The notes beneath the pieces are model-generated. The model was not told where the DNA came from and did not search any database. It saw only the letters and a program-made list of their open reading frames with translations. A DNA stretch of 64,000 nucleotides from JADKHC01 sp047600805 (GTDB lineage: Bacteria > Verrucomicrobiota > Verrucomicrobiia > Opitutales > Opitutaceae), in assembly GCA_047600805.1 (NCBI GenBank), contig JASGKG010000001.1, positions 2,170,001 through 2,234,000 on the forward strand, written 5' to 3'. Each line of letters starts with the position of its first letter. Position 1 is the first letter of the stretch. The translations under genes were made by a program, and so were the position numbers. This document shows positions 54,401-61,754 of this stretch, one piece after another.

Positions 54401-55765
54401 GCGACAATTACTCCCGACGGCTACGCGGCGTCCGCGACAGGCGGCGGCTCGCTCACTCCGACGGTCGTGACCACGCCAGCAGCGTTCAAGACTGCGGCCG
54501 AAATGTCCGGCACCGCCGTAATCACGGTCTCGGGAACGCTCAATCTCACGAGCACAGTTAACGTCGCTTCAAATAAAACCATTCAAGGCATCGATGGAGA
54601 AGCTAGCGTAGTCGGCTCTCTCAACGTCGGCAGTGGCGTATCCAACGTCATCATACGCGGGCTCAACGTCACCAATCCGTCCGGCACCGGAATCACGTTG
54701 ACCGACGCGACCAACGTCTACATCGCCCATTGCACGATTTTCGACTGCTCCGACTCGCTCGTGAAGATCACTGCCGGGGCCAGCAATGTCACGGTTGCGT
54801 GGTGCGATTTTTACTTTAGCAGCAGTTCGATCACGCCACGCTACGGGGTCACCCTTACCGGCACAGGCAATGCCTCGCCTCTGCGCGTCACGCTGCACCA
54901 CAACTACTGGTCCGACCTCATCGATCAGCGGATGCCTGCCGCATCGGGTGCGAGTTTTGTTCATGCGTTCAACAACTATTTCAAACCGGCATCAGGCACA
55001 CCCAACACCGCAGGTTCCGCTGCACTGGCCACGGCACAACTGTTCAACGAGGCCAATGTTTATCAGAGCATCGCTGCCCCTCTGACGAAATCCGGCGGCG
55101 GTCTCATCCGGGTTATCGGCGATATTTATCCAAATTGCACCGGCACAACCGCCGACGCCGGCACTGACGCCGTTTTCACACCGCTTTACTCGTATCAAAT
55201 GAATGCCACGGGCGTCATACCCACAGAAATTCCCATGCTTGCTGGCAACGTCGCTGGCGCCGCCACCATTACCCCCTCTTCCGGGCAGGCCTCGGTGGGC
55301 GGAGTGACCGGAACGGTGGTTCCAGGTGCCTCGTTTACACTCACTGTTACCGCGACGGGCTTTACCCCCACCGACTACCAGTGGCGGTTCAATAACGTCA
55401 ATATCTCCGGCGCCACCAGCAGATCCTATTCAGTGTCAAACGCCCAAACTACTCAAACGGGCCAATACACCGTCGCCATGCTGGACGCGCCGGGAGACAC
55501 ACTGGTCAGCGCACCGCTCACGGTAAACGTTTCGTCATCCAGTTCGTCCTCAAGCTCGTCTTCTTCCTCGAGCAGTTCTTCGTCCTCCTCCAGTTCGAGC
55601 TCCTCGTCGAGTAGCTCATCGAGCAGTTCTTCGTCTTCGAGCAGCTCCGGTGGTTCGTCTTCTGGAGTTACCCCGCCGCCAAAGCATGGCGGTGGCGCCC
55701 CGAGCCTCGTCTATCTCGGTGCGCTCGGCCTCGCGTTCGCCCTTCGCCGCCGTCTCCGGAAATAA
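51497..55765 (+). CDS. Giant secreted tandem pectate lyase (two PL1 domains, Ig-like domains, poly-serine linkers, C-terminal anchor)
   Basis: The 1422-residue product has a signal peptide (LLTGLLFFLLALPSFAQ). A lectin-like beta domain (30-250) and a poly-serine linker (255-315) lead to an Ig-like domain. PL1 domain A (about 400-870) has RVIEIMNDLNL, VWIDHCTF (577) and HHQWFENLWDRCVPRLRAGE, with the lyase Arg in place. Another Ig-like domain (TISTQ-type) leads to PL1 domain B (about 975-1240) with VYIAHCTIFDCSD and TLHHNYWSDLIDQRMPAASG. Domain B keeps the first catalytic Arg of RxPxxR but has Ser where the second Arg should be, so it may only bind. A third Ig-like domain, a second poly-serine tract (1347-1388) and the tail HGGGAPSLVYLGALGLAFAL-RRRLRK end it. 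It should cut polygalacturonate at the cell surface. Confidence 0.92.
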   Translation: MSHLTPQRLLTGLLFFLLALPSFAQTTVASDPSTLTWYKTRSSDTITPDTTNHSVLFTEGQTSASTFLTNFPTTSLAVGQTATLTANFTSGSTLSAASNSFRFGLFNNAGTPLTASTNSNTATAFTDDTGYIYSLNFNGSNGALYVDVETATAQLLSSTTPWTALSATTSGTNGAFTANTAYTLTVAITRTASGNTIVTTLNGGAAAAYSQSTADTTTTAPVSFNEFAIYINGGSNTLNTLNLTGFTVTVSGGDTSSSSSSSSSSSSSSSSSSSSSSSSSSSGSSSSSSSSSSSSSSSSSSSSSSSSSSSSSGSSSGVAATIVSQPLSRTTMLGSGTTFSVVASGDTPLGYQWYKDNTAITGANSASYTIAAVAAADAGTYKVTVSNPLGNATSSSATLTAVSALPNATFNLQGFATLGTGCTGGGEIADTDATYRKCYTAYDLVKAVYDSNKTAGAVRVIEIMNDLNLGYNEVDAATLALSNFRAHATPKLHPTLIATGVSLLDISTKNGGLTIFSANGATIRHCTFNIKSTSNIIVRNLRFDEMWEWDESTKGDYDSNDWDFIDLSNGGAVTNVWIDHCTFTKAYDGIADMKKGTQYVTMSWCHYVGDDGETNTNSFVRQQIAALEAAKSSYAFYNFLRTNGFSTADIIQIQQGHDKGHLMGANSLDSANATLSATFHHQWFENLWDRCVPRLRAGEVHNFNIYVDDTKALAAKRLRDTRAAALSTSLQNTLNNTYSFNPPLNGSISTEGGAILVEKSVYIDCLWPLRNNQTDPTDPAYTGKIKAIDTIYSLHNTDSSVTTVRGDSTDAGNPMGPFQATIIPFSWNSFTTLPYTYTAHDPANLSSMVAAAAGAGVLTWDKSYWLKTTYTDPATAPVISTQPSSRSVDVGGSATFSVQATGTGTLYYQWQKSTDGGTTFTSISGAGASSYTISPAQMSAAAQYRVVVSNSAGSINSNAATLTVSPAYATITPDGYAASATGGGSLTPTVVTTPAAFKTAAEMSGTAVITVSGTLNLTSTVNVASNKTIQGIDGEASVVGSLNVGSGVSNVIIRGLNVTNPSGTGITLTDATNVYIAHCTIFDCSDSLVKITAGASNVTVAWCDFYFSSSSITPRYGVTLTGTGNASPLRVTLHHNYWSDLIDQRMPAASGASFVHAFNNYFKPASGTPNTAGSAALATAQLFNEANVYQSIAAPLTKSGGGLIRVIGDIYPNCTGTTADAGTDAVFTPLYSYQMNATGVIPTEIPMLAGNVAGAATITPSSGQASVGGVTGTVVPGASFTLTVTATGFTPTDYQWRFNNVNISGATSRSYSVSNAQTTQTGQYTVAMLDAPGDTLVSAPLTVNVSSSSSSSSSSSSSSSSSSSSSSSSSSSSSSSSSSSSSSSGGSSSGVTPPPKHGGGAPSLVYLGALGLAFALRRRLRK

Positions 55766-55788
55766 CATTTCCGCATCTCGTGTTTTCA

Positions 55789-55817
55789 GCAGAGCTCATT
55801 CCGGGCTCTGCTCTTTC
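55789..55817 (+). terminator. Intrinsic terminator of the pectate lyase gene
   Basis: AGCAGAGC (55789-55796) pairs with GCTCTGCT (55806-55813) and is followed by CTTTC. It lies 24 bp after the pectate lyase stop codon. The T-run is short, so efficiency may be moderate. Confidence 0.65.
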
Positions 55818-55957
55818 ACCCCACCCCAACCTCTTGCTTTTCGCGACATGTAACGACAGGGGCCGTTGACTGTACCGGTCGGACCGCTCGTCGGCTGTTG
55901 AGAACGCTCACGGTCACCGCATTGGCAATCACACAGATTGCTGCATAGGTTTCGTGA

Positions 55958-57229
55958 ATGCCTCGGGAAAAACGTCACGCACCTGCGATCGGCTTCATCT
56001 TTGTCACTTTCGTTCTCGGAGTGATGGGCTTCGGACTTTTGATTCCGGTCCTTCCCCGGCTTGTCACCGAGTTTCGCGGCGGCGACGTCGCGCTCGGCTC
56101 TCATGCCTACGGCGCGTTGATCGGCATTTTTGCGCTGATGCAGTTTTTCTGCGCCCCCATTCTCGGCGCGCTCTCCGACCGCTACGGACGTCGCCGCGTG
56201 ATCCTCATCGCGCTGGGCGGCGCCGCGATCGACTACCTGGTCATGGGATTGGCACCGAACCTCACGTGGCTCTTCGCCGCACGCACAATTTCGGGCATGA
56301 CCGCGGGAATGATTTCCGCCGCCTATGCCTATGTCGCGGACGTCACGCCACCCGCGAAACGCGCCCAAAACTACGGCCTGCTCGGGGCTGCCTTCGGTTT
56401 GGGTCTGGTGCTTGGTCCGGCCATCGGCGGTATCCTCGGCGGCATCAGCCTAAGACTTCCCTTCTTCGCCGCAGCGGGACTTGCCGCGACAAACTGGCTC
56501 TACGGCGCCTTTGTTTTGCCCGAATCGTTGTCCCAAAAAAATCGCCGTCCGTTTTCTTGGAAACGCGCCAATCCTTTCGTCGCTTTGTACTCTTTGAAAC
56601 GTATCGTGGCCGTGCGTCCGCTGATCGCCGCGCAGTTTCTTGCGATGCTCTCGAAGGTGATGATTCAGAGCGCGTGGGTTTTGTATACCGGCTATCGGTT
56701 CGGCTGGAGCACCTCCCAGATCGGCCTTTCGCTGGCGCTGGCGGGAACGATGGGCGTGCTCGTGCAAGGCGTGCTGATCCGCAAAATTCTGCCCGCGATC
56801 GGCGAACGCCACGCCATCGTCGCGTGCCTGCTGCTCGGCACCGCAGTGCAAGCCGCCATCGGCCTGACGACCGCGGGCTGGATGATCTACGTCATCATTC
56901 CCATCAGCGCGTTCGCCGGCATCGCCGAACCAGCCGTGCAGGCTGTCATCTCGCGTCACGTTCCCGCCAATGAACAGGGTTCTGTCCAAGGCGCACTCAC
57001 CGGGCTCAACAGCCTCGCAGGCATCTTCGGCCCGCCGCTGGCGGCGTGGAGCTTCGGCTATTGCATTTCCACCGAACGAAGCTGGCAGCTACCGGGGATT
57101 TCGTTCTTCGAATCCTCTGCGCTGCTGCTTTGCGCGACGTTCCTCGCGTACTTGTGCGTTCGGAAACTCGAACCAATAAGCCACGTCCAAGCCGCGCCTC
57201 TCGACGAGCCCGCAGCAGAGAAGGCGTAG
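55958..57229 (+). CDS. TetA-like MFS drug efflux transporter
   Basis: The 423-residue, 12-helix protein begins IGFIFVTFVLGVMGFGLLIP, and has the MFS motif A (GALSDRYGRRRVILIALGG) and RTISGMTAGMISAAYAYVAD. LLGAAFGLGLVLGPAIGGIL is the antiporter motif C found in drug/proton antiporters such as TetA. It probably exports a small drug or metabolite. Substrate and resistance phenotype cannot be read from sequence. It stands alone between the pectate lyase gene and the sigma-TonB cassettes. Confidence 0.9.
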   Translation: MPREKRHAPAIGFIFVTFVLGVMGFGLLIPVLPRLVTEFRGGDVALGSHAYGALIGIFALMQFFCAPILGALSDRYGRRRVILIALGGAAIDYLVMGLAPNLTWLFAARTISGMTAGMISAAYAYVADVTPPAKRAQNYGLLGAAFGLGLVLGPAIGGILGGISLRLPFFAAAGLAATNWLYGAFVLPESLSQKNRRPFSWKRANPFVALYSLKRIVAVRPLIAAQFLAMLSKVMIQSAWVLYTGYRFGWSTSQIGLSLALAGTMGVLVQGVLIRKILPAIGERHAIVACLLLGTAVQAAIGLTTAGWMIYVIIPISAFAGIAEPAVQAVISRHVPANEQGSVQGALTGLNSLAGIFGPPLAAWSFGYCISTERSWQLPGISFFESSALLLCATFLAYLCVRKLEPISHVQAAPLDEPAAEKA

Positions 57230-57245
57230 AAACAGTGCACTCCAG

Positions 57246-57274
57246 CCCCGCATGCACGGAGTGCGGCACCCACC
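57246..57274. repeat. Intergenic repeat copy 1 (GCACGGAGTGC type)
   Basis: CCCCGCATGCACGGAGTGC and the following GGCACCCACC form an element with the small palindrome GCACGGAGTGC. Copies 2 and 3 are at 59492-59520 and 61830-61858. The three copies border the two sigma-TonB cassettes. Confidence 0.6.
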
Positions 57275-57282
57275 GACCGGCG

Positions 57283-58029
57283 CTATCCGCCTTTGCTCTG
57301 CTTCACAAACTCCCCCACCACAGAATCCGGCACCACCAAATGCCAATCCGAACCAAAGCGTTGGAACCTAAACGTCACCTCGCGTTCGCGCGGCGGCTCG
57401 TTAGTGCGTGAGGGTCGCTTCAGTTTAACGCGCGCGTCAACGAAATCGCCGCTGCCGCCCACCTGCTCGATCACCTCAGCTCCACTCAGGCTCGTGGGCA
57501 ATCGCGCTGAGATCATCGTCGCCGCCAGCTTTTCCGCCGTTGGAAAAAGCGCCCGAGACTCCGGCGGGATCGATGCGTACCAGGCCTCCACCGCCGCTTT
57601 TGTATCTGGTGCATAGGCCAGCATCGCAACCAGTGCGTCCACTTCGCCGCCGGTCGCCGCCCAGATCACGGATTGCAACGTATCGCCCGGCGTAGCCATT
57701 CCGGCATTGTGCCAGCGTTCCTGCTTTTTTGGCGATTCCGCTGATTTAGTTGGCGACGGCGTCAGCGCCGCCTTCAAACGCGTGATTCGGTCACGCAGCG
57801 CCGACGCTTCGGCAGCCTCACTTTGCAGTTTGTTCAAATCCTCTGCTGGAATCTCATCAGCGCGGTAACGCTGACGCATGCGTTCCAACTCCAACCGCTC
57901 GGCAGCTCGCAGTTTCAGCTGCGCCTGCTCGGCCCGCAACTGCGTCGCACGCTGTTTCTGCCAAGCGAATCCGCAACCTACCCCAGCGACGAGGACCAAA
58001 GCTAAAATGTATCCGCGTAGGTTTCTCAT
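57283..58029 (-). CDS. Membrane-anchored coiled-coil partner of sigma-TonB fusion 1
   Basis: The 248-residue protein has only five residues before a membrane helix (GYILALVLVAGVGCGFAW). A coiled coil of about 60 residues follows (QRATQLRAEQAQLKLRAAER, then LNKLQSEAAEASALRDRITR). A C-terminal globular domain has NAGMATPGDTLQSVIWAATG, EVDALVAMLAYAPDTKAAV and the final RFGSDWHLVVPDSVVGEFV. Nothing of the protein is left in the cytoplasm, so it is not a classical anti-sigma factor. It starts one base after the stop of sigma-TonB fusion 1. The protein at 59569-60315 is its paralog, sharing the PADTL/PGDTLxSxIWA segment and the DWxLVVPxxxVxEF end. Confidence 0.8.
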   Translation of the reverse strand: MRNLRGYILALVLVAGVGCGFAWQKQRATQLRAEQAQLKLRAAERLELERMRQRYRADEIPAEDLNKLQSEAAEASALRDRITRLKAALTPSPTKSAESPKKQERWHNAGMATPGDTLQSVIWAATGGEVDALVAMLAYAPDTKAAVEAWYASIPPESRALFPTAEKLAATMISARLPTSLSGAEVIEQVGGSGDFVDARVKLKRPSRTNEPPREREVTFRFQRFGSDWHLVVPDSVVGEFVKQSKGG

Positions 58030-58030
58030 T

Positions 58031-59329
58031 TTAGAACCACTCTTTCATTTCTTCGTGAGCGAGAGAAAAAATGAACGGCAGCTGCAGGCGCGCGTTCACC
58101 GGCAGGCCTTGCTTCGTGCCTGGCTCAAATTTCCATTTCGAAACCGCATCCATCACGGCCTTGGTAAGCGCCTCGTGAGTCGATTTAATCAACGTCACGT
58201 CTTGAACTGCCCCGCTCATGTCGATGGTCAACTCCACCAACACCTCGCCGCCCAAACCGATTTTTTTTAGTTCCAACGGATAGAGTGGCTGCGCACGGAA
58301 ACGGGCCTGAGGAATTCGATCGAGCTCCTTTAACGTATACAACTTCGCGTCCGATTTTACGGCTGTCGCAGCGTCCGCCGCCGCCTTTCTTTCCAACGCA
58401 GCGAGCAGTTCTTTTTCCTCGGCACGCAGTTGCTCCACCGCTGACGCCTCTTTGCGGAAATATGCCGCAGCCAACGCGTCTTCCCCGGCGCGAGCCACCT
58501 CGACTTTGAGTTTGGAGATTTCCGTTGTCTGTTGCGCCAGCGTCGCGTTTTCAGCCTCGAGCTTCGACAGTGTTCGTCCTTCCGACCATAAAAACGATCC
58601 GCCCGCCATCGCCAAGGCGGCCGTAATTCCGATTTGTAATTTCGTCATGCCCATAAAAACGATCGCCGCACCCGTCGCCGTTCCGGTCCCGGCCAATGCA
58701 GCCGTGGTGACGGTTGCCGCGAGCGTCGCCGGAGCGGCCGTCGCTAGTTGCCCGACCATCACGGTGCCGAGCGCAGCCGCCGTTGACTTGATCCCACGGC
58801 GCGCCAAACCGCCGCGCAGCTTTTCGAGCGCAAGGTCCACGCGCATCCGCGCCGCATTTTCGCTCAAGCCGAGCGCCTGCCCCACCTCCGCCAAACTCCG
58901 CGATTGAAAAAAACGCAGCAGCAAGGCGTCGCGATCCGCTTCCTTCAGATCGCTCATCGCCGAATCTATCACCGGGCGCAGCTCAGACCACTCGGGCTCC
59001 GGCACGCCTTCTTTGTCGATTTCCTGCATGACATGAGCCTTCTGTTCACGGTTGCGCCAACGTTGCTCAGACCGAACCGCTTTCGATGCTTCAAACTGCG
59101 TGCTCATATAGAGCCAGCCGAGCAGCACCGGACGATCCGCCAAAGAAGAGGCCTTGCGTGCGAGATCGGTAAACACCTTCTGCGTGACGTCATCGGCGAG
59201 ATGCGCGTCACCCGCGACCAGCCGCAAGGCCGTGCCATAAACAGCACCGATATGGCAGCGCACCAACTCCGCGAAAGCATCCTGCGATCCGTCGAGGTAA
59301 CTGCGGAGAAGCGTGGCATCATCTGTCAT
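58031..59329 (-). CDS. ECF sigma factor fused to a TonB C-terminal domain, copy 1
   Basis: The 432-residue protein has an ECF sigma-70 region 2 (1-90, with HLADDVTQKVFTDLARKAS) and region 4 (118-176, with SLAEVGQALGLSENAARMRV). An Ala-rich hydrophobic extension (184-228) and a second hydrophobic segment (231-248, IGITAALAMAGGSFLW) follow. A coiled coil (250-322) leads to a TonB C-terminal domain (343-422, PLYPLELKKIGLGGEVLVEL, SKWKFEPGTKQGLPVNARLQ). The sigma extension is known from Verrucomicrobiota; ending it in a TonB domain is unusual. If only the second hydrophobic segment crosses the membrane, the TonB domain is periplasmic and the sigma part cytoplasmic. I start at the ATG at 59329. 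The partner gene follows after one base. Confidence 0.9.
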   Translation of the reverse strand: MTDDATLLRSYLDGSQDAFAELVRCHIGAVYGTALRLVAGDAHLADDVTQKVFTDLARKASSLADRPVLLGWLYMSTQFEASKAVRSEQRWRNREQKAHVMQEIDKEGVPEPEWSELRPVIDSAMSDLKEADRDALLLRFFQSRSLAEVGQALGLSENAARMRVDLALEKLRGGLARRGIKSTAAALGTVMVGQLATAAPATLAATVTTAALAGTGTATGAAIVFMGMTKLQIGITAALAMAGGSFLWSEGRTLSKLEAENATLAQQTTEISKLKVEVARAGEDALAAAYFRKEASAVEQLRAEEKELLAALERKAAADAATAVKSDAKLYTLKELDRIPQARFRAQPLYPLELKKIGLGGEVLVELTIDMSGAVQDVTLIKSTHEALTKAVMDAVSKWKFEPGTKQGLPVNARLQLPFIFSLAHEEMKEWF

Positions 59330-59356
59330 GGCTTTGTTTATAAGCACCCGCCCACT

Positions 59357-59399
59357 GCCAAAGCCGCACAAAAAGTTTCAGCCGTTAACGGAAAGCGCG
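59357..59399 (-). promoter_or_regulatory. Conserved upstream element of sigma-TonB gene 1
   Basis: Read on the minus strand, TGAAACTTTTTGTGCGGCTT lies 28-70 bp before the start codon, with CGCGCTTTCCGT before it. The same core, with TGAAAATTTTTTGTGCGGCT, lies at 61696-61739 before the paralogous gene. Nearby sequence has diverged more, so this block is a good candidate for the promoter, perhaps recognised by the sigma factor itself. Confidence 0.55.
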
Positions 59400-59415
59400 T
59401 TTCCCAAGTGGAACT

Positions 59416-59530
59416 CTCACTCCGTGCGAGTTCGTGCAGCGTCGCCCGCGCATTTGAGTTTGCAACGCCTTTTCACGTCGCTCTCGTCAAACCCGCGTGC
59501 ACGGAGTGCCCGCGCCACCTTCCGATCCAC
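59416..59530. repeat. Duplicated intergenic block, copy A
   Basis: This block resembles 61755-61868: both contain TTTCACGTCGCTCT, AACCCGCGTGCACGGAGTGC, CCGCGCCACCT and GATCCACAA in the same order and spacing. It marks a segmental duplication of the whole cassette including its upstream DNA. It contains intergenic repeat copy 2 (59492-59520). Confidence 0.7.
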
Positions 59531-59568
59531 AACCCCCGGGACCTCAGCGAGGCTGGCTACAACCGAAC

Positions 59569-60315
59569 CTACTTCGCCTGCAGCGTCCGCTGAAATTCCG
59601 CGACAATCTTTTTCGGCACAACCAACCGCCAGTCGGCGCCTTGCCGCTGAAACCACAGCTCGACCGATCTCATTTGGAGGCCGATCGGGTCGACACTCTG
59701 CAACACAAATCGCGTCTTCACTAGGTCTTCGCGCTCCAACTTCAGATCTTTCATTTCCATTTGGAAAAGCGATGGCGTTAGTCGCCCCGCCACCAGTGTC
59801 GCGATCAGCTTTTGACTCGTCGGATACTGCGCGCGCGCCGCTTCCGGCAGACTTGCCCACAACGCTTCCGTCACCTCACGCGTTTCTGGTTCCAAAAACA
59901 ACATCGTACTCAACGCATCGACATCGCCATTGAGCGAGGCCCAAATGATCGAGCGCAGCGTATCCGCTGGCTTCGCTTGGCCCGCGTTTTTCCAGAGCGC
60001 GGTAAAATCCCCAGCCACGCCCGGAGTCGGCGCGGGCATCGCCGAGATCTTCGCCAGGGTTTCCTTCAGCTCTTCTTTTCGCGCCTGCAACGCCGACAGG
60101 CTGTCCGCGTCGCGCTGCAGTTTCGTCGTGTCGACGACCGGCGCGGCTTTGTAGCGCGTATTGAGCTCTTTCAAACGCTCGAGCCCGTCCACATCCGCCT
60201 TCAGCGTAGACGTCTCTGCCCTCAGCCGCGCCACGGCCGCGCGTTCCCAAAGAAAGCCTCCGCCAAAAACCGCCGCCAGCACCAAAAGTATCACGTAGCC
60301 TTTCGCGTTTTTCAT
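59569..60315 (-). CDS. Membrane-anchored coiled-coil partner of sigma-TonB fusion 2
   Basis: The 248-residue protein has a six-residue cytoplasmic tail and a membrane helix (YVILLVLAAVFGGGFLW). A coiled coil follows (RLRAETSTLKADVDGLERLK, then LQRDADSLSALQARKEELKE). The globular C-terminal part has AGQAKPADTLRSIIWASLNG, DVDALSTMLFLEPETREVTE, and QGADWRLVVPKKIVAEF. It has the same length and layout as the partner at 57283. It starts two bases after the stop of sigma-TonB fusion 2, so the two should be translated together. The function is unknown. By position it could regulate or scaffold the sigma-TonB protein through coiled-coil contact on the periplasmic side. Confidence 0.8.
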   Translation of the reverse strand: MKNAKGYVILLVLAAVFGGGFLWERAAVARLRAETSTLKADVDGLERLKELNTRYKAAPVVDTTKLQRDADSLSALQARKEELKETLAKISAMPAPTPGVAGDFTALWKNAGQAKPADTLRSIIWASLNGDVDALSTMLFLEPETREVTEALWASLPEAARAQYPTSQKLIATLVAGRLTPSLFQMEMKDLKLEREDLVKTRFVLQSVDPIGLQMRSVELWFQRQGADWRLVVPKKIVAEFQRTLQAK

Positions 60316-60317
60316 TA

Positions 60318-61658
60318 TCAGAGCCACTCCTTCGCAGTTTCGACATTGTCGCCGATCTTGAACGGCACCGTGACGCGCGAACAAACCGCCGCTCCCGCTT
60401 TCATCGCCGGTTTGAACTTCCATTTTTCCACCGCCTTCATCGCCGCTTCCCCAAAAGCCTCGCTGCTCGCCTGCTCCACCTTCAGCTCGCTGGACGAACC
60501 GTCCGGTCGTACTACACACGACACTACGGCAGCTCCGTCCATCTTGACGCCGCCGGGAAATTCCGGGTCGTGCTGCTCCGTCGGCGCGGGTCTTTCGTCC
60601 AACTCACTGAGCCGATAAATACGCAGGCCGTCTGCCGTGATCGTCGATGTCGCCGGCCTTGGCGGTGTCGCATTGGTCGGCCGATTAGCCGCCACACGAC
60701 TCCGCTGCATGACCGCCCGTTGAAGCTCGCTGCGAAGCTTGCTCTCCTCCGTGCGCAGGTCTTTTGCGAGGCTCGCCTGCTGTCGCAACAACTCCGCTGC
60801 TCGCGCGTCCTTTTCGAACTTCGCGTTTTCAATTTTCAACTGCGAAACTTCCGCCGATTGTTCCGCCAACGCCGCTCGTTCCGCTTGGAGCTGCGTCCCG
60901 GCTTGGTGCTCCGACCAGAGAGCAGAACTTCCCGCAACCGCCAAGACGGCGGCCATGCCCCACTGTAGTTTTGTCATGCCCATAAAGATCAACGTCGCCG
61001 CCGTCGCCGTGCTTGCTCCGGTCAAGGCTGCCGCCGCCACGGTCGCCGCGAGCGTTGCCGGCGCCGCCGTGGCCAATTGCGTGCCGATCACGGCGCCCAG
61101 CGCAGCAGCGGTCGACTTGATGCCGCGACGCGCCAGCACGTCCTTCAATTTGTCGAGCGCGCGGTCCACCCGCATGCGCGCCGCGTTTTCGCTCAGGCCG
61201 AGCGACTCGCCGACTTCGGCAAAAGTATTCGCACGAAAAAACCGCAGCAGCAACGCCTCGCGGTCGCCGTCTTTCAAATCCAGCAAGGCCGCGTCGATCA
61301 CCGGACGCAGGGCCGACCAATCCGGTTCCGGGCCTCCTTCCTTTTCGATTTCTTGCATGGCGTAGGCTTTCTGTTCGCGATTTCTCCAGCGACGCTCTGC
61401 GCGCACCGCGGCCGCCGCCTCGTAGTGCGTGCTCAAATACAACCAGCTCAGGAGCAGCGGGCGGTCGACCAGCGTCGACGCCTTGCGCGCGAGTCCGGTG
61501 AAAACCTTTTGCGTGACATCCTTCGCCAGATGGTCATCGCCGCCGACCATGCGCAGCGCCGTACCGTGCACCGCACCAATGTGCATGCGGACAAGTTCGG
61601 CAAAGGCAGCTTCGGAGCCATCCACAAACTGGCGAAGAAGAACAGAGTCGTTGGTCAT
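60318..61658 (-). CDS. ECF sigma factor fused to a TonB C-terminal domain, copy 2
   Basis: The 446-residue paralog of the protein at 58031 has region 2 (1-90, HLAKDVTQKVFTGLARKAST), region 4 (118-176, TFAEVGESLGLSENAARMRV), the Ala-rich extension (184-228), a hydrophobic segment (232-248), a coiled coil (250-318), a Pro/Thr linker (325-340) and a TonB domain (363-436, EKWKFKPAMKAGAAVCSRVT). The sigma part and the extension are much more alike between the two copies than the TonB domains and linkers. This suggests that the promoter specificity is shared and the C-terminal input has diverged. I start at the ATG at 61658. The frame extends to 61805 through the intergenic repeat. Confidence 0.9.
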   Translation of the reverse strand: MTNDSVLLRQFVDGSEAAFAELVRMHIGAVHGTALRMVGGDDHLAKDVTQKVFTGLARKASTLVDRPLLLSWLYLSTHYEAAAAVRAERRWRNREQKAYAMQEIEKEGGPEPDWSALRPVIDAALLDLKDGDREALLLRFFRANTFAEVGESLGLSENAARMRVDRALDKLKDVLARRGIKSTAAALGAVIGTQLATAAPATLAATVAAAALTGASTATAATLIFMGMTKLQWGMAAVLAVAGSSALWSEHQAGTQLQAERAALAEQSAEVSQLKIENAKFEKDARAAELLRQQASLAKDLRTEESKLRSELQRAVMQRSRVAANRPTNATPPRPATSTITADGLRIYRLSELDERPAPTEQHDPEFPGGVKMDGAAVVSCVVRPDGSSSELKVEQASSEAFGEAAMKAVEKWKFKPAMKAGAAVCSRVTVPFKIGDNVETAKEWL

Positions 61659-61695
61659 GCTTTTGAAGGTCGTCACCATCTTGCAGCCGCCAACC

Positions 61696-61739
61696 ACCAA
61701 AGCCGCACAAAAAATTTTCAGACCGTCACGGAAAGCGCG
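61696..61739 (-). promoter_or_regulatory. Conserved upstream element of sigma-TonB gene 2
   Basis: Read on the minus strand, CGCGCTTTCCGTGACGGTC is followed by TGAAAATTTTTTGTGCGGCT and TTGG. The same order occurs at 59357-59399. The block lies 38-81 bp before the start codon, at promoter distance. Confidence 0.55.
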
Positions 61740-61754
61740 CGTCCTCGCAGAACT

